Assembly: GCA_958450365.1 (NCBI GenBank)
Contig: CAUEEP010000133.1
Location: 62,001-126,000 of the forward strand
DNA length: 64,000 nt
Source of the DNA: Mesorhabditis belari
Taxonomy: Eukaryota > Nematoda > Chromadorea > Rhabditida > Rhabditidae
Direction of reading: 5' to 3'
This document shows positions 14,930 through 27,532 of this stretch, piece after piece. Position 1 is the stretch's first letter. The number at the start of each line of letters is the position of its first letter. The notes below the pieces were generated by a model, which was given only the letters and a program-made list of their open reading frames with translations, was not told the origin of the DNA and did not search any database. The translations under genes were made by a program, and so were the position numbers.

Positions 14930-15901
14930 CTGTGGGCGCGGCCGCCCGCGCCCTTCGTTTTGGCGCCATTCGGATTCAGGTTGGTTTACACTTTTGGCAG
15001 TCTATTAAATTTCAAAAGTTTTAATGATTTACTAGAACCTTTATTATTATTTTTTAATTTACTAACATTATTTTAGACGCGACAATCCACGACGAGTGTG
15101 ATGTTCCATTTCGAAAAACACCCCATCTCAACCGAACAAGATGCTACCGAGGTATCTTTCACAAACTGATTATAGTTTTTAAACTGAATTCGACAGTTGG
15201 CGAAACGCTACACAGAGCGAGAACAGGATCTACTACGTGCCGCTTTATTAACAGCCCTTCAAGAACGAAAGAAAAACAATGGTATAACTTTTATTTGTTG
15301 TGAGTAAATGTTATCAACTTTAGGCGTTACTTCAATTCTTTCTCCAGAAGAAACGAGAGCGTTATTTGCGTTTAATGCAATTCCGTTTATCGGTTTTGGT
15401 TTTCTCGACAACATGATCATGATTTTGGCCGGCGAGTACATTGACCAGGTACAGTAACGATTTAAAATTTTCCTAGCTTATGGATTTGTTTAGCAATTAG
15501 GAACACTACTCTGTCTATCTACAATGGCTGCGGCAGCGATTGGGAATATAATCTCTGATGTGGCTGGTGTTGGTCTTGCTCATTATGTTGAAGTAAGTAT
15601 TTTTAATTGTTTGTGTATTGAGATAGAACGCTTATTCTTTATCACTATGTTTTTTTGCAGGCTATTGTTGTTCGATTTGGTGTTCGACAGCCTGTCCTGA
15701 CAGCTGAACAATTGGAAAGCAACAAGGTAAGCAACTTTTTAAAATTTTTGCAAAGTTGGTTACGGAGAAAAATTGATCATTCAGGCACGATGGACAACAA
15801 ATGCGGCTCGGGCCTTTGGATTGACAGTTGGCTGCATAATTGGCATGTTTCCACTTTTGTTCTACGATGAAAAAGAAAAGAAGATCTCTTCGGAAAAGTA
15901 A
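14930..15901 (+). CDS. TMEM65: TMEM65 homologue, mitochondrial inner-membrane protein
   Basis: Start MGWAVGAAARALRFGAIRIQ at 14930, 13 nt behind an ACTTTTTAG acceptor. The Arg/Ala-rich N-terminus looks like a mitochondrial presequence. The conserved core reads FNAIPFIGFGFLDNMIMIL, CLSTMAAAAIGNIISDVAG, LAHYVEAIVVRFG, then RAFGLTVGCIIGMFPLLF and a short charged tail ISSEK, TAA at 15901. Three hydrophobic helices are expected. TMEM65 is an inner-mitochondrial-membrane protein linked to sodium-calcium exchange. AATAAA at 16227-16232, followed about 130 nt later by the acceptor of the SEC10 gene. Confidence 0.9.
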
Positions 15902-16377
15902 ATAAGCCGTAAAGAATATCTCTAGTTCTCTTTTAACACTTGCACATTTTGTAGTTTAGCCAGTACTTTACGCATGAGATTAAGTTTAAATTGTATACAA
16001 GCCAGGAAATCCCTAGTCTTCAATTCTATGCTCAAAAATGTGATTTTGTCGTTTTTCTGCACCATGCTTTCTCAGCTTGATTTTTCTTTTAACTCTGTAT
16101 ATAAATTTTTTTGTTCACTTTACTATGGTGCCCTTTGAAAATTTCTTGTGTCATATATTTAAAATGTGTGAAGAATTACTCAGAGCGCTTTTTTAAAAGC
16201 ATATTAATTAAAAGTATTTCACTTTGAATAAACATTTTACCTGCTACAGGTGAAAACGCATACAAAAAGGTTCAAAGACCAACAAAAGTATTTTATACAA
16301 CAAGAAAGTCTAGGCATTCTATATTTATAAATTTGATTTATATATTTGATTTCTTTAGATCTATTGATCGATTCCAA

Positions 16378-19300
16378 ATGAGCGGTCAATATTTTGTGAC
16401 ATATGTCGAGGATTTGGAACAGGTAGTTTAAAACAAAAACCTATGCCGATATGAGCTTGTGGGCACAAAAGCTATAAGATGTTCAGACTAAAATCTGTGG
16501 GGTTCTGTGTTTTTGCATAAAATCTTTGCCCAGAAGATTTACAGGTACTTTCAAAATTTAAGTCAATTTCTTTTTTTAGGATCCATTCGATGCCACCGAT
16601 TTCGTCGAACGAGTAGTATGGAGGATTACACAGGCATAAAGTTTATTTAAGTTGGTTTAATACGATAAAGCTCAGGGTGCGGATACAATCAGTGACCCAC
16701 TGCACCTCAAAGAAAAGCTTGAAGAAGAGATCGCCAGCTTGCAAATGTTGTGTGATCAATTTTCGGTACGTTTTGAAAGCAAGTCTTGCAATTGAAAGGT
16801 TGTAGGGTAAAATCAACGTCCTCGAGCAGCAATTGGACGTGGACAAACGAGATTATTGCAATCGACTACAACAATTGCATGAACTAAACTCCGATGCGAT
16901 CGAAAAAGTCAAGGCAAGTATTAAAGTGTTTAGTTTGGTAAACTAATTTTTTTAGCAATTGGACCAAACAATGCAAAACGTGTCGACAGCAGTGGTTCAT
17001 CTTGGTGATCAACTGGAAAGTGTTGATGGGCCAAGAACTAGGTAAATTTTTTGGATTTTTTATGCCTTAAGCATTTATATAAAGTGTAAACGGGTAAATT
17101 TTAATGAGATATAAATAATTTAAAGATACTATTTGCTCAAAAATATTTGCAATTTTAAGAGCTTCTGAGGCCCTTGCCTTGATAACGCATTTTGATCAAT
17201 TTTTGTCGGATCAACCTCTCAGCTCTGCAATATTCACAGATCCGGACAAGGTTTGCATATCAACTCTTTTAGATCACCAATAGTATTTAGCTGCTCGAAT
17301 CAGCCGATTTGATTCAAAAGCTCTACTCGATATCGCAAGAATTGTCGAAAGAAAAATATGCATATGTTCAAGCGAGAATTGCGCACAGGTAATTTATTTT
17401 GTGGGGAACTTTTTAATTAAAACTTTAGATACGAGGAAATTGAGCGTTTGTTGATTGACGAATTTGTGCGATCGCAACGAGATGAGAAGAAAATGGCGGA
17501 AGTGGCAAAAATATTGGCTGAGTTTAAGGTGCGTTTTTCATTTGGTGCTTATTTTTTGGTCTGGCATACGGTATTGTTTTGATTTTAAATGTAAATTTAG
17601 GGCTACGGTTCGTGCGTTGATCGTTACGTCGAATTTCTTCATGCCACCTCGTTCCACCGAGATAGAGGCGATGTTTTTGCGGAAGCATTGCATCTTTGCA
17701 GGTTTTTATCAGAGTTAATCTTACCAGAAAAGCTTTAGAAATGCTAAACCGAAGATCGAGGCGATCTTTCCGAATCCGATGGCCGTCATACAGAAACTTG
17801 TTACCAGCATATTCAATGGAAAGCTGAAGGTTCTGTTAATCCCTTTTTTAAAAGTAACCCTCAATTTAGGAGACAGTTTACGCTACATTGAGGGATCATC
17901 GAGAAGTTGGAGATCAAGAAGGGTATTTGATTTCGCTGGCCGAAATGTATACAAGGTTTTCAAAAGTTTTATGATACGTGTAAAATCCATGACTTTAGTA
18001 CAAAGAAACTATGTACTGAATTGGAAGTTTTACATGTATCGCCCGATCCATCTTTCTGATTGACCTCACGAGGGCGATTTTTGAGCGATATCTCAACTCA
18101 TATCCAAAGGTTGGTTTAATTGTGCTTCTTTTTTAAAATCTAATTTTCAGGATGAATTGGATTATCTGAATGCTCAATCTTCTATCATTTTGGCGCGATT
18201 TTACGAGTCAAAGAAGCATCAAAAACGCGCAATAACGAGTGGAGGGTATTAATAACAAAATTACAATTATGCATTGAATTTAGTTTGCAAGAACTTCGGC
18301 GAGATGTGACGATTCGCTTCTTATCGGCTGACGACTTTGGCGGGGAAACGTTTTTAGCCGAAGATGTGGCAATTTCGATTCTACAAGAGACGAAAAACGC
18401 CTTCAATAGGACACAATTGGTAACTAATAGAAAGCGTAAGTACAAGGAAAAAATTTCAGTTTTGCAATAAAATGGATGTATCAAGGCAAGCCGAAAAAGT
18501 TTTGGACGTGCTGCTCGCAAAATTGGTCACTGAGCATCTTGATTACGCCGTGGAGCTTGCACTAGCTGGTTTGAAATGCTCAAAAATTAATACCCAACAA
18601 CTAAATAAACATTTGCAGGCATAACATTATCCGAGCCAAAGACTGAGCCACCAGCCTATTTCTTCACATTTGTTCCACAAAACACGGCAATTGTCTTATT
18701 GTGTGCGAAACAGTTCGAAGATAGCATCTGGCCTTTAATCAAGTATGCAAAACTCTCAAACATAAGTAAGATTTTCAGGAATACTTCTGTTGAACAAACT
18801 TGCTCCAAGAAATGGACTTCCTCATTACGAGGATTGGAAAATAAAATCAATACGGGGATGGACCGACACTTGAATGCCATACAAGGTATGAAAAGTAAGA
18901 TTACCAAAACTCACCAACATCTCAGGATACACAAAATTCGTTCTTACTTCGACGCAGAAGAAAGTTGACTTCATTCCCGATGATGATCACATGCAAATCC
19001 AAGTTAGCCAGGTAATAAAGCATTATAGTTTATCAGACTATGAATGGATTTAGGCTTGCCAGACCATTTTGCGTTTCCTGAAAACGCAAACCTCGGCAAT
19101 GGAGAGGGATGTGATGGCGCCAATTTGAAAGTACCTATATAAAAAAGATTTTAGATAAATAATCCATATCCTTTGCAGGTTGTACAAGTTGAACTAGCCC
19201 AAAGACTCTACAAGACGATTCTTGCTCACATCCAAAACTTCACCTACAATTCAGCGGGAGCCATGTTGCTACTGTGTGATCTCAACGAGTACAAGTAAGA

Positions 19301-19630
19301 AAAAAAAGGCCCTTTTTATGGAACATATTCAATAACCGATAATTAGGTCCATAAAGTTCAACTATTCCAGAAAATGTATATCTTCCTGGAGATGTGGTCG
19401 AGATGCATCAGCTCCCTTCGATAAACTCCACTCATTGGCAAATCTCTTAATGGTTTTACCCGATAATTTGAGCGAAGCTGCTCGTAGTCCTACTTTGGTT
19501 GGTGACAAAACTCCGGAAAATATCCTTAAAACCCTTGCAGGCGGATGTCGATAGATCTCTGATCTCAAGCTTTATCCAACTACGAGACGACTTCAAAAAG
19601 AACAAAAACATGAGTCTCCTAATATTCTAA
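16378..19630 (+). CDS. SEC10: Exocyst subunit SEC10 (EXOC5)
   Basis: Sec10 is a helical-rod subunit of the exocyst, which tethers secretory vesicles to the plasma membrane. Start MSGQYFVTYVEDLEQ at 16378, with the family block DPFDATDFVERVVWRITQ. Later blocks are STAVVHLGDQLESVDGPRTR, SSAIFTDPDKLLESADLIQK, YEEIERLLIDEF, GYGSCVDRYVEFLHAT, NAKPKIEAIFPNPMAVIQKL, SIILARFYESKKHQ, TGMDRHLNAIQGMK and a final SSFIQLRDDFKKN, TAA at 19630. About 17 short introns. The intron at 16634-16675 begins with GC (ACAGgcataa...CTCAG); unspliced it would add a TAA. Full-length match to the family with no sign of decay. Confidence 0.93.
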
Positions 19631-19924
19631 TCTTCCACTTTCTACAGAAATCGTTTGTAAACTTACATTAATCTGATGTGATATCGGAAAAAGCAGGGTA
19701 CAAATAAAGTTGTGTAATTATTAGACCCTCAAATTGCACATTCCGGTGACAAATACACAGACACAATCACACTGAGAATTTCATTATTCATCACATTTTT
19801 ATGCGTCTAAACAAAAAAAAATTCGTCCATTTCTAACACCATATCGAAACGGTAGTGGGAAATTCTCTAAATTTTGTCGGCAAAAAATTCCATCATAAAT
19901 ATGATTTTTCCAAAAAGATATTCA
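19631..19924. other. Intergenic, no gene seen
   Basis: AT-rich 3' flank of SEC10, with no recognised gene or repeat before the duplicated promoter block. Confidence 0.5.
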
Positions 19925-20666
19925 GTCGGACACAAAGTTCCATCACAAAAGCCTACTGTACTAACATTTGAGCACGATTGAATATTTTCACTGCCATTTC
20001 CCCCAAATGACATTTGAGGGAAATGGAGGCGAAAATATTCGATCGTGCTAAATGTTAAGACATTCAATTGCGCGCAGCACTTTCTTTTTCGGTCATTCTT
20101 TTTGCTCCACGAAAAGCCCAACTGTGGCACCATCTGCAAAATCGCGAACAAACTGTCCGTTTTTCTTGTTTCAACATGTTTTGCATTGCCCCCGTTGACC
20201 CCCTCGTATTTTTTCACATCACTTTTTTTGATAGGGACACTCGGAAATGAATCTTTTCTCTTTTAGCCTTGAAATCAAATAGAGACACTTTCCCACTTGG
20301 TCTTTTTTTGGGTGGGGGCAGACGCGTTTGGACTTGTTCTCCCCTTTATTTCCCTCGAATCTCTAGGGCTTTCTTTTTGCTGTTTTTTTTCACTCTCACT
20401 GTATTCTTTGATCAACAGGGTGAATGATTTTTAGTTGAGACTAGCAGTGGTCTCCAACCAGGGATTATATAAAGGTTGTTCTGGATAGGAAAGCAATCTC
20501 TTTTCTTGTTAAAGTCCCTCCCCCTTAGTCTCTCTTAATGTGAACCCTCAAATTTTATTCTCTTGCCTCTCCCTATCACGAAAGCTTTATCATTACTTTT
20601 GCTAGATCTCGTTTTCGTTAGGATACTACTTTTTTTTACTTTATTTAACTAACTTTTCATTCAGAA
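19925..20666 (+). promoter_or_regulatory. Duplicated TATA promoter and 5' leader, copy 2
   Basis: Close copy of 4885-5506. TATATAAA lies at 20466-20473, with the dyad GAGACTAGCAGTGGTCTC shortly upstream and the same pyrimidine-rich leader. It differs from copy 1 by two insertions: a hairpin at about 19972-20047, and about 70 bp at about 20250-20320. It ends at a TTCATTCAG acceptor two bases before the ATG at 20667. Open frames at 20045-20266 and 19867-20217 lie in this shared non-coding block. Confidence 0.72.
19972..20047. repeat. Hairpin insertion (AGCACGAT...ATCGTGCT)
   Basis: Inverted repeat with arms AGCACGATTGAATATTTTC and GAAAATATTCGATCGTGCT, plus inner complementary CATTTCCC/GGGAAATG, making a hairpin of about 75 bp. 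It is absent at the matching point of copy 1 (about 4935), which reads straight from ACATTTG to ATCGTGCTAAATG. It looks like a tiny foldback element or an excision difference. Confidence 0.75.
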
Positions 20667-21307
20667 ATGGCTCTCGAAGCGATTTTGCGACCGGTTATCA
20701 AGAATTTTGAGGAAACATGCAAGAAGGAAAATGAAGAGTGAGTTGTAAGCTTTTTGTTTACTTTCCATTTTCAATTTAGCTTCCTTGCCTTCTACGTCAA
20801 GGATGCTCTCATGATTGATGTTTCGCGAAAGAGTATTTGCAAGGGGCACGATGGTAGGTGGTGAGATTTTAGTCTATATCGATTGATACTTTTAGAGATC
20901 TTGAAGCAATTCAAAGAGTGGTTCGAAATGGGCAAGGATTGGGTGACAGAGGTGATTTTTCATGCGAGAGTTGCAATATTTTATTTCATTCAGAACACCA
21001 ATGAGGATTTCTCGGGAAGTGAGAATTTCATTCGATACGCCTGTCGATGCACTATGAAGAAGGACGGTCAAGTCATGGTGGCTTTTGATGAAGTCCAGGT
21101 TGGATTTTGGATGTAACAATACAAACTTATGCTTAGTTTTTATAACTCTGATGGATTAAAGCCTTTTTACATCCAAAATTTGATGTTTAACTAACATTTA
21201 AGCAAATAACTCTTGAAATCCATCTTTCACTTATATTTTAGTACTGGCGCAAATTTGGCGACAAGTATCTGATGGAACTGGAGCAATACACTCTCGCCAA
21301 AAATTGA
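20667..21307 (+). CDS. NTF2-like (DUF4440/SnoaL-type) protein, copy A
   Basis: First of three tandem paralogues. Five exons encode MALEAILRPVIKNFEETCKK, DFLAFYVKDALMIDVSRKSI, CKGHDEILKQFKEWFEMGKD, NTNEDFSGSENFIRYACRCT and VQYWRKFGDKYLMELEQYTL, TGA at 21307. The order (N-terminal helix, FY..DALMID strand, GHDEI helix, final W-x3-GDKYL-E strand) fits the small NTF2-like fold of DUF4440. There is no signal peptide or membrane segment, so it is probably cytosolic. It is driven by the duplicated TATA promoter. Members of this fold bind small ligands or act as small enzymes; the role here is unknown. Confidence 0.78.
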
Positions 21308-21529
21308 TCGTTTTCAACGTTTTTCATTTTCTTTTTATCTTATTTTCCAATTTGCACATAATATTTAAACGGATTTTCAATTTTTTTATCAATAAAAACA
21401 TTGTTGAAACTAAGGTTCTTTTGCTTGGTTGGAAACCATCAGATTTTCTATTCTGTTTGGCTTCGCTTCATGCTCAAACTAGCGACATGCTTAGAAATCT
21501 TTACTTTTGATTTAGATACATTTCTCGAA

Positions 21530-22241
21530 ATGACTCTCGAAGCTACTCTTCGTCCAACTCTGCAGGCGATGTGGGGAAAGGGCTGTCCATCGCAAAACAA
21601 AGAGGAAGGAAAGGAACCCGATTTCAGCCAGTTGGTTTTCGAAGAATACTGTTTTTATCTCGTTTTAGCATTCTCTCCTTCTATGACCCAAACGCCCTTG
21701 AAATCAATGTCAAGGAAAAGAAGATCTACAGAGGACACGAAGGTTTCATTTTTTAAATTTTTCCGAAAAGTTTTGTTGAAAACGACTAGTCAGCTTTTTA
21801 GAACTAATTTTCAAGTACCTAAAATAATTTTTGATTCAGAAATCACCGAGCTTTTCAAGGAGTGGATGAGCTGCGGATCAAATTGGCAATGCAAGGTTCG
21901 TTAAATGTATTTCTTTCCAATCGTTTTAAGTATCTTGCGCTATATTGATGATTTTATAGTTGTTTTTCAGACTGCCGATGAATCGTTCACGGGAGGTGAG
22001 GACTTGATTCGTTATGCTTTTGAGATGACTCTTCATGTGAATGAAGAGACAAAAGATGGTTATCGACAAGACCCAGGTAAATATTTGAAAGTATTAGCTG
22101 AATAGAACAACTTAGTGAAAAAGTGAACTTTACATCTGTATAAAAAAAGTATTAAAACTACTAATTTAGTACTGGAAGAAACATGGCGACAAGTACCTGA
22201 TGGAAGTCGATTATTACGTGATCAAGACCGCAAACATTTAA
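21530..22241 (+). CDS. NTF2-like (DUF4440/SnoaL-type) protein, copy B
   Basis: Starts 223 bp after the stop of copy A, behind a TTGATTTAG acceptor. Exons give MTLEATLRPTLQAMWGKGCP, FYDPNALEINVKEKKIYRGH, EITELFKEWMSCGSNWQCK, TADESFTGGEDLIRYAFEMT and YWKKHGDKYLMEVDYYVIK, TAA at 22241. Exon structure and motif order match copies A and C. The short spacing allows co-transcription with A, but no clear poly(A)-acceptor pattern was proven. A 40 nt intron follows DFSQ. Confidence 0.78.
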
Positions 22242-23128
22242 GCCTCGAAATGTTGTTATTTAAAGCTGTTACTTTGTACATTTTGTTTCTTTTTTTGTAA
22301 ACTAATTCGATTTTTGTCAATTTTTATTGAAATAAAATATACCCAAAAATTTTGACTGTACAGGGTTTTGACCCTCATCGTTTGTGTAAAGGGATACTGT
22401 CTATCAGTATCACAATTCATAGATTATAAAATCAATGATTTGTCGAAAATTTTGTGGCTAAAGAACAACTTTCACACATCCCCAATAATCCACAATAATG
22501 TTCCGGTGGGGTTTTCGGTTCAGTACGTTTCACCGGTCAGTAATATGATGAGAGGGTTTGAGGGACAATTTGAGTTTGTGTTGTTTTCCCAATAATCTCG
22601 AGTTTATTTGAGTTGTCAGTGAAAATGATGAAGGATGGGAGGATTGAGGGAGAAAATGAACAAAAAGAAGGGGCATCACACTCTTTTTTCGAGATCGGAA
22701 AAAGACCGCGTATTGCGTTCTTTTTCGGCATTTTCAGCAGGAAAAAATGAACTTTGTGCTTTACGAGAGAGTCCCCTATATAAACGATCTCAAATCGAAT
22801 CAGATCAATTTCGGTCGGGGCAGCTCAAAAAGTTTTTCCTCGTGTTTCCAGCTGTGAAAATTCCGCCGCCCCTTACTGGGAATTGTGATTTGTGCACAGA
22901 AATTTATTGCTTTATAAACTGACTGAATGAGATTTTGTAGACTATTCGATGTGCAGTCGAATTCTTTAGCTACCGTAAGCCTTTTAGTTACGGTGATAGG
23001 TACCGTACCTCTCCTTTGACCGCTATTACAAACAGTTGAACTTTTCAGAATGTATCTCTTGATACCGTAACCATTTTGTTATGATCTGTATAGAAGAGTT
23101 GTTTTCTGATACTTTATCTGATTGTAGG
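22242..23128. promoter_or_regulatory. Upstream region of NTF2-like copy C with TATA box
   Basis: A TATATAAA lies at 22777-22784, about 350 bp before the copy C start, followed by a purine/pyrimidine-rich leader. Between it and the ATG no coding exon was recognised. This region is not similar to the duplicated promoter block of copy A, so copy C probably has its own TATA promoter. Confidence 0.5.
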
Positions 23129-24004
23129 ATGTGCACTCTTGAGGTCAGCCTTCGTCCATTCATCCAATCGATCGAGAAAGCCGGAGTCGATCACGACAAC
23201 AATGCGTGAGTAAAGTTAAACAATAATGAAGATCATGAGGACAATTACCAAACTTACATCACCATCAAACCCAAAGATATTCAGCTACGACAATCACTAC
23301 TTCGAGAACGCGCTTGTGATCGATGACAAGAAGAAGACCGTGCTCGTTGGACGTGCTGGTGAGTGGCTCAAAGAAGTCATTTACAAGTCTAGAACTAATT
23401 TTTAGAAGTCAGCGCCACATTCGCTTCGTGGAAAGAGTTGGGTAAATTCAAGATTCAGGTTTGGTTTTTGGTCTGGAAAAGGATTAGCATAACGATTTCA
23501 GGCATCGAATGAATCTTTCTCGGGAAGCGCTGACATCATTCGTTATGCTGCTCGACAGGCACTCGAGTTCGAGAGTGGAAAGAATATGACTTTCGATGTT
23601 GTTCAGGTCAGCGAATAACTGAGATACAAACCAAAGAAACCTACTGTAATCTAATCGAGCCATTCCAATCAAAATCAAACTGCCGCTACCGTAAGCCTGT
23701 CCGTCTTTATGATGTATTTTCAAATAACTACAATACTCTGCGGGTCATGATAGCCAAAAGATAGGTCTAGTCGAATTCGAAAGACATCCAGATTACGGGC
23801 GCTTTCATAACGGTAGTGAATTACAAATTACGACAGCTTTTAAAACATACACAATTTCTTACAGTTCAATTATTTTTAGCTGCAGAGCTGCAGTTTTTTG
23901 TTGTTCTTTTCAACCGTGTTAATTTGATAAATCTTTCTTTTCAGTATTGGCGTCGTGACGGCGATTGTTATTTGATCGAGGTCGAGCGTTATCACGAGAT
24001 CTAA
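23129..24004 (+). CDS. NTF2-like (DUF4440/SnoaL-type) protein, copy C
   Basis: Starts MCTLEVSLRPFIQSIEKAG one base behind a GATTGTAG acceptor, with later exons AYDNHYFENALVIDDKKKT, VLVGRAEVSATFASWKELGK, ASNESFSGSADIIRYAARQA and YWRRDGDCYLIEVERYHEI, TAA at 24004. Same five-exon plan as A and B. It is the most diverged of the three and has a longer last intron (about 330 nt). Confidence 0.76.
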
Positions 24005-24187
24005 AAATGGCATCAATCAAGTTACTCTTCGTCTTCTTTTTCTGTGTGAACAGCCTTCTTTTCGTATATAGAATACTTTGTATTTTTGCACATTGAAATG
24101 AGATAAAAGTTTTGATTGATTTATTACAAATAAATCCTTTCGTGACCCGTATAACATTTCCACAGCTGCAAGAGAAATGCTTTTTGC

Positions 24188-27100
24188 TCAAGTGCTCTCT
24201 TTTGTCGTTGGAGTCATTTGTATTGAGTCGACTATCGTTGCCGAATTCTCCTCAACACTGTGCTTCATTCCATAAAAGAGATAAATTAGCATTCCTGAAA
24301 TGATTTTTAAAATTTTCCGAAAACTTTCATCTACCAATCGTCATCCAAACCGCAAATCGAAACCAAGCCAAAATTGGAAGATTGATCATCATGAGGATGT
24401 TCATAAAGAGGGAGAGAGATGGGATAAAAGGGACGAAACGAACCTGAACAATGCGAATGGGAAACTTGAAAGCATAGAAAAATGGATGAGCTTTTATGTG
24501 AACCCACTTTAAATGCAACTTCAGCCTCATTTTGTCGATAGGCTGAAATCCAAAGGAAAGCTTTACCGCTCATGAAAGCACTCAAGGCAACGAGTGGACG
24601 AGCGATGAAATGCTCACGGAGATTTGTAGTAAAGCAAATACCTTAATGAGAAGTTGAATCTGGCAGTTTTTTTGAAGTCGATCTTGATTACTTACTTAAA
24701 CTTACTTATGACAACAAATCCAGTCACCATAATGGCAAGCGCGATATTGACACCAGTTTGCACGGAAATCTTTGAGAGGTTTGAAGAGCCAAGGAAACGA
24801 AAACGAAAAGCTTTAGTTTCTGAATAGAAATCAAGGTATTTAAAATAATAGATATTTAAAATACCATTTTTATCCTCCTCTGGCTCACGTCGATATCTCA
24901 ACACGATTAGACTTGCCGCAACGATTGAATAAGCCATTAGGGTACCTGGATTCATTCACTTTTCTTAAGTACTGCAAATATTCGAAAAGCCTCTATAGGA
25001 ACATTGCGTAGTCTAAAATGACCCACAAACAAACCTAAAGACAGAAAATCGACGAGTGTTGCCACATCAACGAGAAAAGCCATAATCCCGGTGAGAGTGC
25101 CGAAGACAATGATTGCATTCACTGGCACCTAGAGACTCTCAATTATTACAGTTGTATAACAGTTTTGCACTTAATTCAGTAATTTCCCTCACCTGTGTCC
25201 TCGCGTGCACATTCGAGAGCCACTTGAAAATGAGTCCGTCTTGAGCCATCGCGTAGACACAACGGGGTAAACAGAACGTGGCTCCGAACTAGGATTTATA
25301 GTTTTTAAACTAGATAACTAGATTTATCTAGATTTATCTAGTCACCTAACTAGCTAAATACCTTTAAATACAGAGCAAGTAACTGTTTAGCAAACCCTAA
25401 ACTCTATTTTAGCTTTTAAACCAACGAGAGTAGTTGTCATTCCACAAATGGCTCCTAGTGAAACGGCATAACGAGCAATGGTGGCTCCATGTGATTGAAA
25501 TGCGCTTGCATAAGCTGCTGTGATATCTACCTAAAAGAAATATTGGAAAAGTACAATGTTAGTCAATACTTTATCATATGGAACCATTAGTGCCAACGAT
25601 CCGGACATCAGAATGTAGGCAACGGTGACAATGGCCATACAATAGAAAGTGGCCAGGGGGATGGCCCGGCCCGGTTCTAGAATTGATTCCTAGAATTGGT
25701 GGTATTCAGGATTGACAGTGCTATATTACAGCATAAATGTTTAGATGAACGACCGTACCGAGCTACAGTCTCTTTATATTCAATTGCACTCACTTTTTGC
25801 CTCTTCTCCAGCTGTTGCCAGTCCATCGAATCCGATAAAGGCGAAAAAACAAGAGCCCGCTCCAGAGAGAATCCCAGAAACACCATAGGGCATGAAGCCA
25901 CGATGGTCTGAATGTCATATATTTGATACAATTCACCACTATCCAACCATGCCACATTGAGAAATCGGCATAGGAAAAAGCGGCTGCGATCACGAAGATG
26001 ATCACCTGAAAATGATCGATTTCTGATACATGGGCACTATAAAAATGACGAACTATCACACTAAAAATGCTTCTAACTTGCTTCAAATCTGCTTGATAGA
26101 TATGATCTATATCTCAAAAGATAGAGAATCTCAAGAGCTTTCGAATGAACTAAAGCTCACTCAAAATATCAACGCTAAAGAAAGTTACAGTGGTTTGTTA
26201 GTCTTGACTCGAAACGGACCTTACTCGCGCGTAGTCGATGCCTACAAACCACTGTAACTTTCTTTAGCGTTGATGTTTTTAAGTGTGCTTCGACCTATTC
26301 GAAAGCTCTTGAGATTCTTTATCTTTTGAGCCATAGATCATATCAATCTGGCAGACTTGAAGCAAGTTAGAAGCGTTTGTAGTGTCCATGTCTAATTTCT
26401 GAATCCAAATGAAGCCTTACGCAAAGATTGAGACACGTGAAAACACTGTTGAATCTCGTGGAAGCCTTTGATCCCAAAGCGACGAGAAGCTGGAGAATTT
26501 TGATAGAAATTTCGGAGATTTTTTCCCTACCGCTATGAAAAAGCAAGCAAATAAGGCAACAAAATCGAGGTATTCGCCGAAATATTTACTCTAAACGTTA
26601 TTGTAAGTCATTATCAGTGACTCGTTTACATGGAAATCTCCAATAATGCTGATTGTCGTATTCCGAATGACATCACCGGAGACTGAGTTCAAGTAACCCG
26701 ACCAAGCACGTGCAACGACTAAATGAATGATTTGAGAGAGACTTTAAAAAAGTACCGTAACTTGCAACGTCGTAAAAGGAAGACTACAGTAAACAAGACA
26801 ACTTTTAAAAGCACCGCTTCTGTCTATAGCTGATGTCTTCTGTCTATAGCTCAGTCTGATTTGAGGAGTCCAAATCCAACTCCATTTTGTTCATAATCAG
26901 TTCATTTCATCACATTTCAATGTACTAAATCGGCCTACCAGCAGCTGTAAGCATGTGTTCCAAAATGACATTCCATCCAATGATAAACGCCCACAATTCC
27001 CCCACACCCACATAAGCATACGTGTAAGCACTGCCGGCTCTTGGAAACCTGCATTCTTGCATTTTTAAGATTAAAAGCCGCTAAGAAAAGGTATTTTTTG

Positions 27101-27525
27101 ATCTTTGATTTGTTTTGATCTCAAACCTTGCCCCAAATTCCGCATAACAAAGCGCTGAGAGGAAAGCGGCAAAACCGGCCAACGCAAACGAGATGACAAC
27201 TGCTGGGCCGGCTATGTTTTTGAGGGCAGTTCCTGAATACTCAGGCTTAGGCTTTGAAACATATTTGATGAAATCTCAAAACTCACCAACTAGAACATAG
27301 ATGCCAGCTCCAATCATGTGACCGACACCCAAAAGAGTGATATCAAACACGTTCAAACATCTGAAACGATTCGATTTCTTCGAGCAAATTGGACTTAGAA
27401 TCAAAATTTATAATTCTAAGTATTTAAAACAAATTTCCAAACCTTTTCAACTTTGTGTCCAAAGCCGCCGAAACTTTTGACGATTTTTTTCGAAAGAGAC
27501 GATCAACAAAGCTGGGTGGAGACAT
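24188..27525 (-). CDS. Cationic amino-acid transporter (SLC7A1/CAT type)
   Basis: Minus strand, ATG at 27525 ([19 protein letters not shown]), TGA at 24188. The first exons read [40 protein letters not shown] and [20 protein letters not shown], the APC-superfamily helix 1-3 signature of CAT transporters. Later exons include [32 protein letters not shown] and [20 protein letters not shown]. The CAT C-terminal pattern follows: [20 protein letters not shown], then [14 protein letters not shown] and [15 protein letters not shown]. The last exon lies past a stop in the unspliced frame and is joined by a GTAGAT...TTTCAG intron of about 40 nt. The family transports Arg/Lys/ornithine at the plasma membrane. 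A foldback element sits in one intron. Confidence 0.88.
26060..26384. mobile_element. Foldback element in transporter intron
   Basis: Two imperfect arms of about 130-150 bp are inverted around a centre near 26235. The left arm has GCTTCTAACTTGCTTCAAAT and AAAGAAAGTTACAGTGG; the right arm has the complements CCACTGTAACTTTCTTTAGC and TTGAAGCAAGTTAGAAGC. The inner loop reads CTCGAAACGGACCTTACTCG. A single-armed relative lies at 27717-27830. It is in an intron of the minus-strand transporter. Confidence 0.8.
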
Positions 27526-27532
27526 TGAAAAA

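Noticed and set aside
19867..20217. 116-codon minus-strand frame over promoter block 2
   Set aside because: Spans the hairpin that is missing in copy 1; frame is not preserved between copies, so it is not coding.
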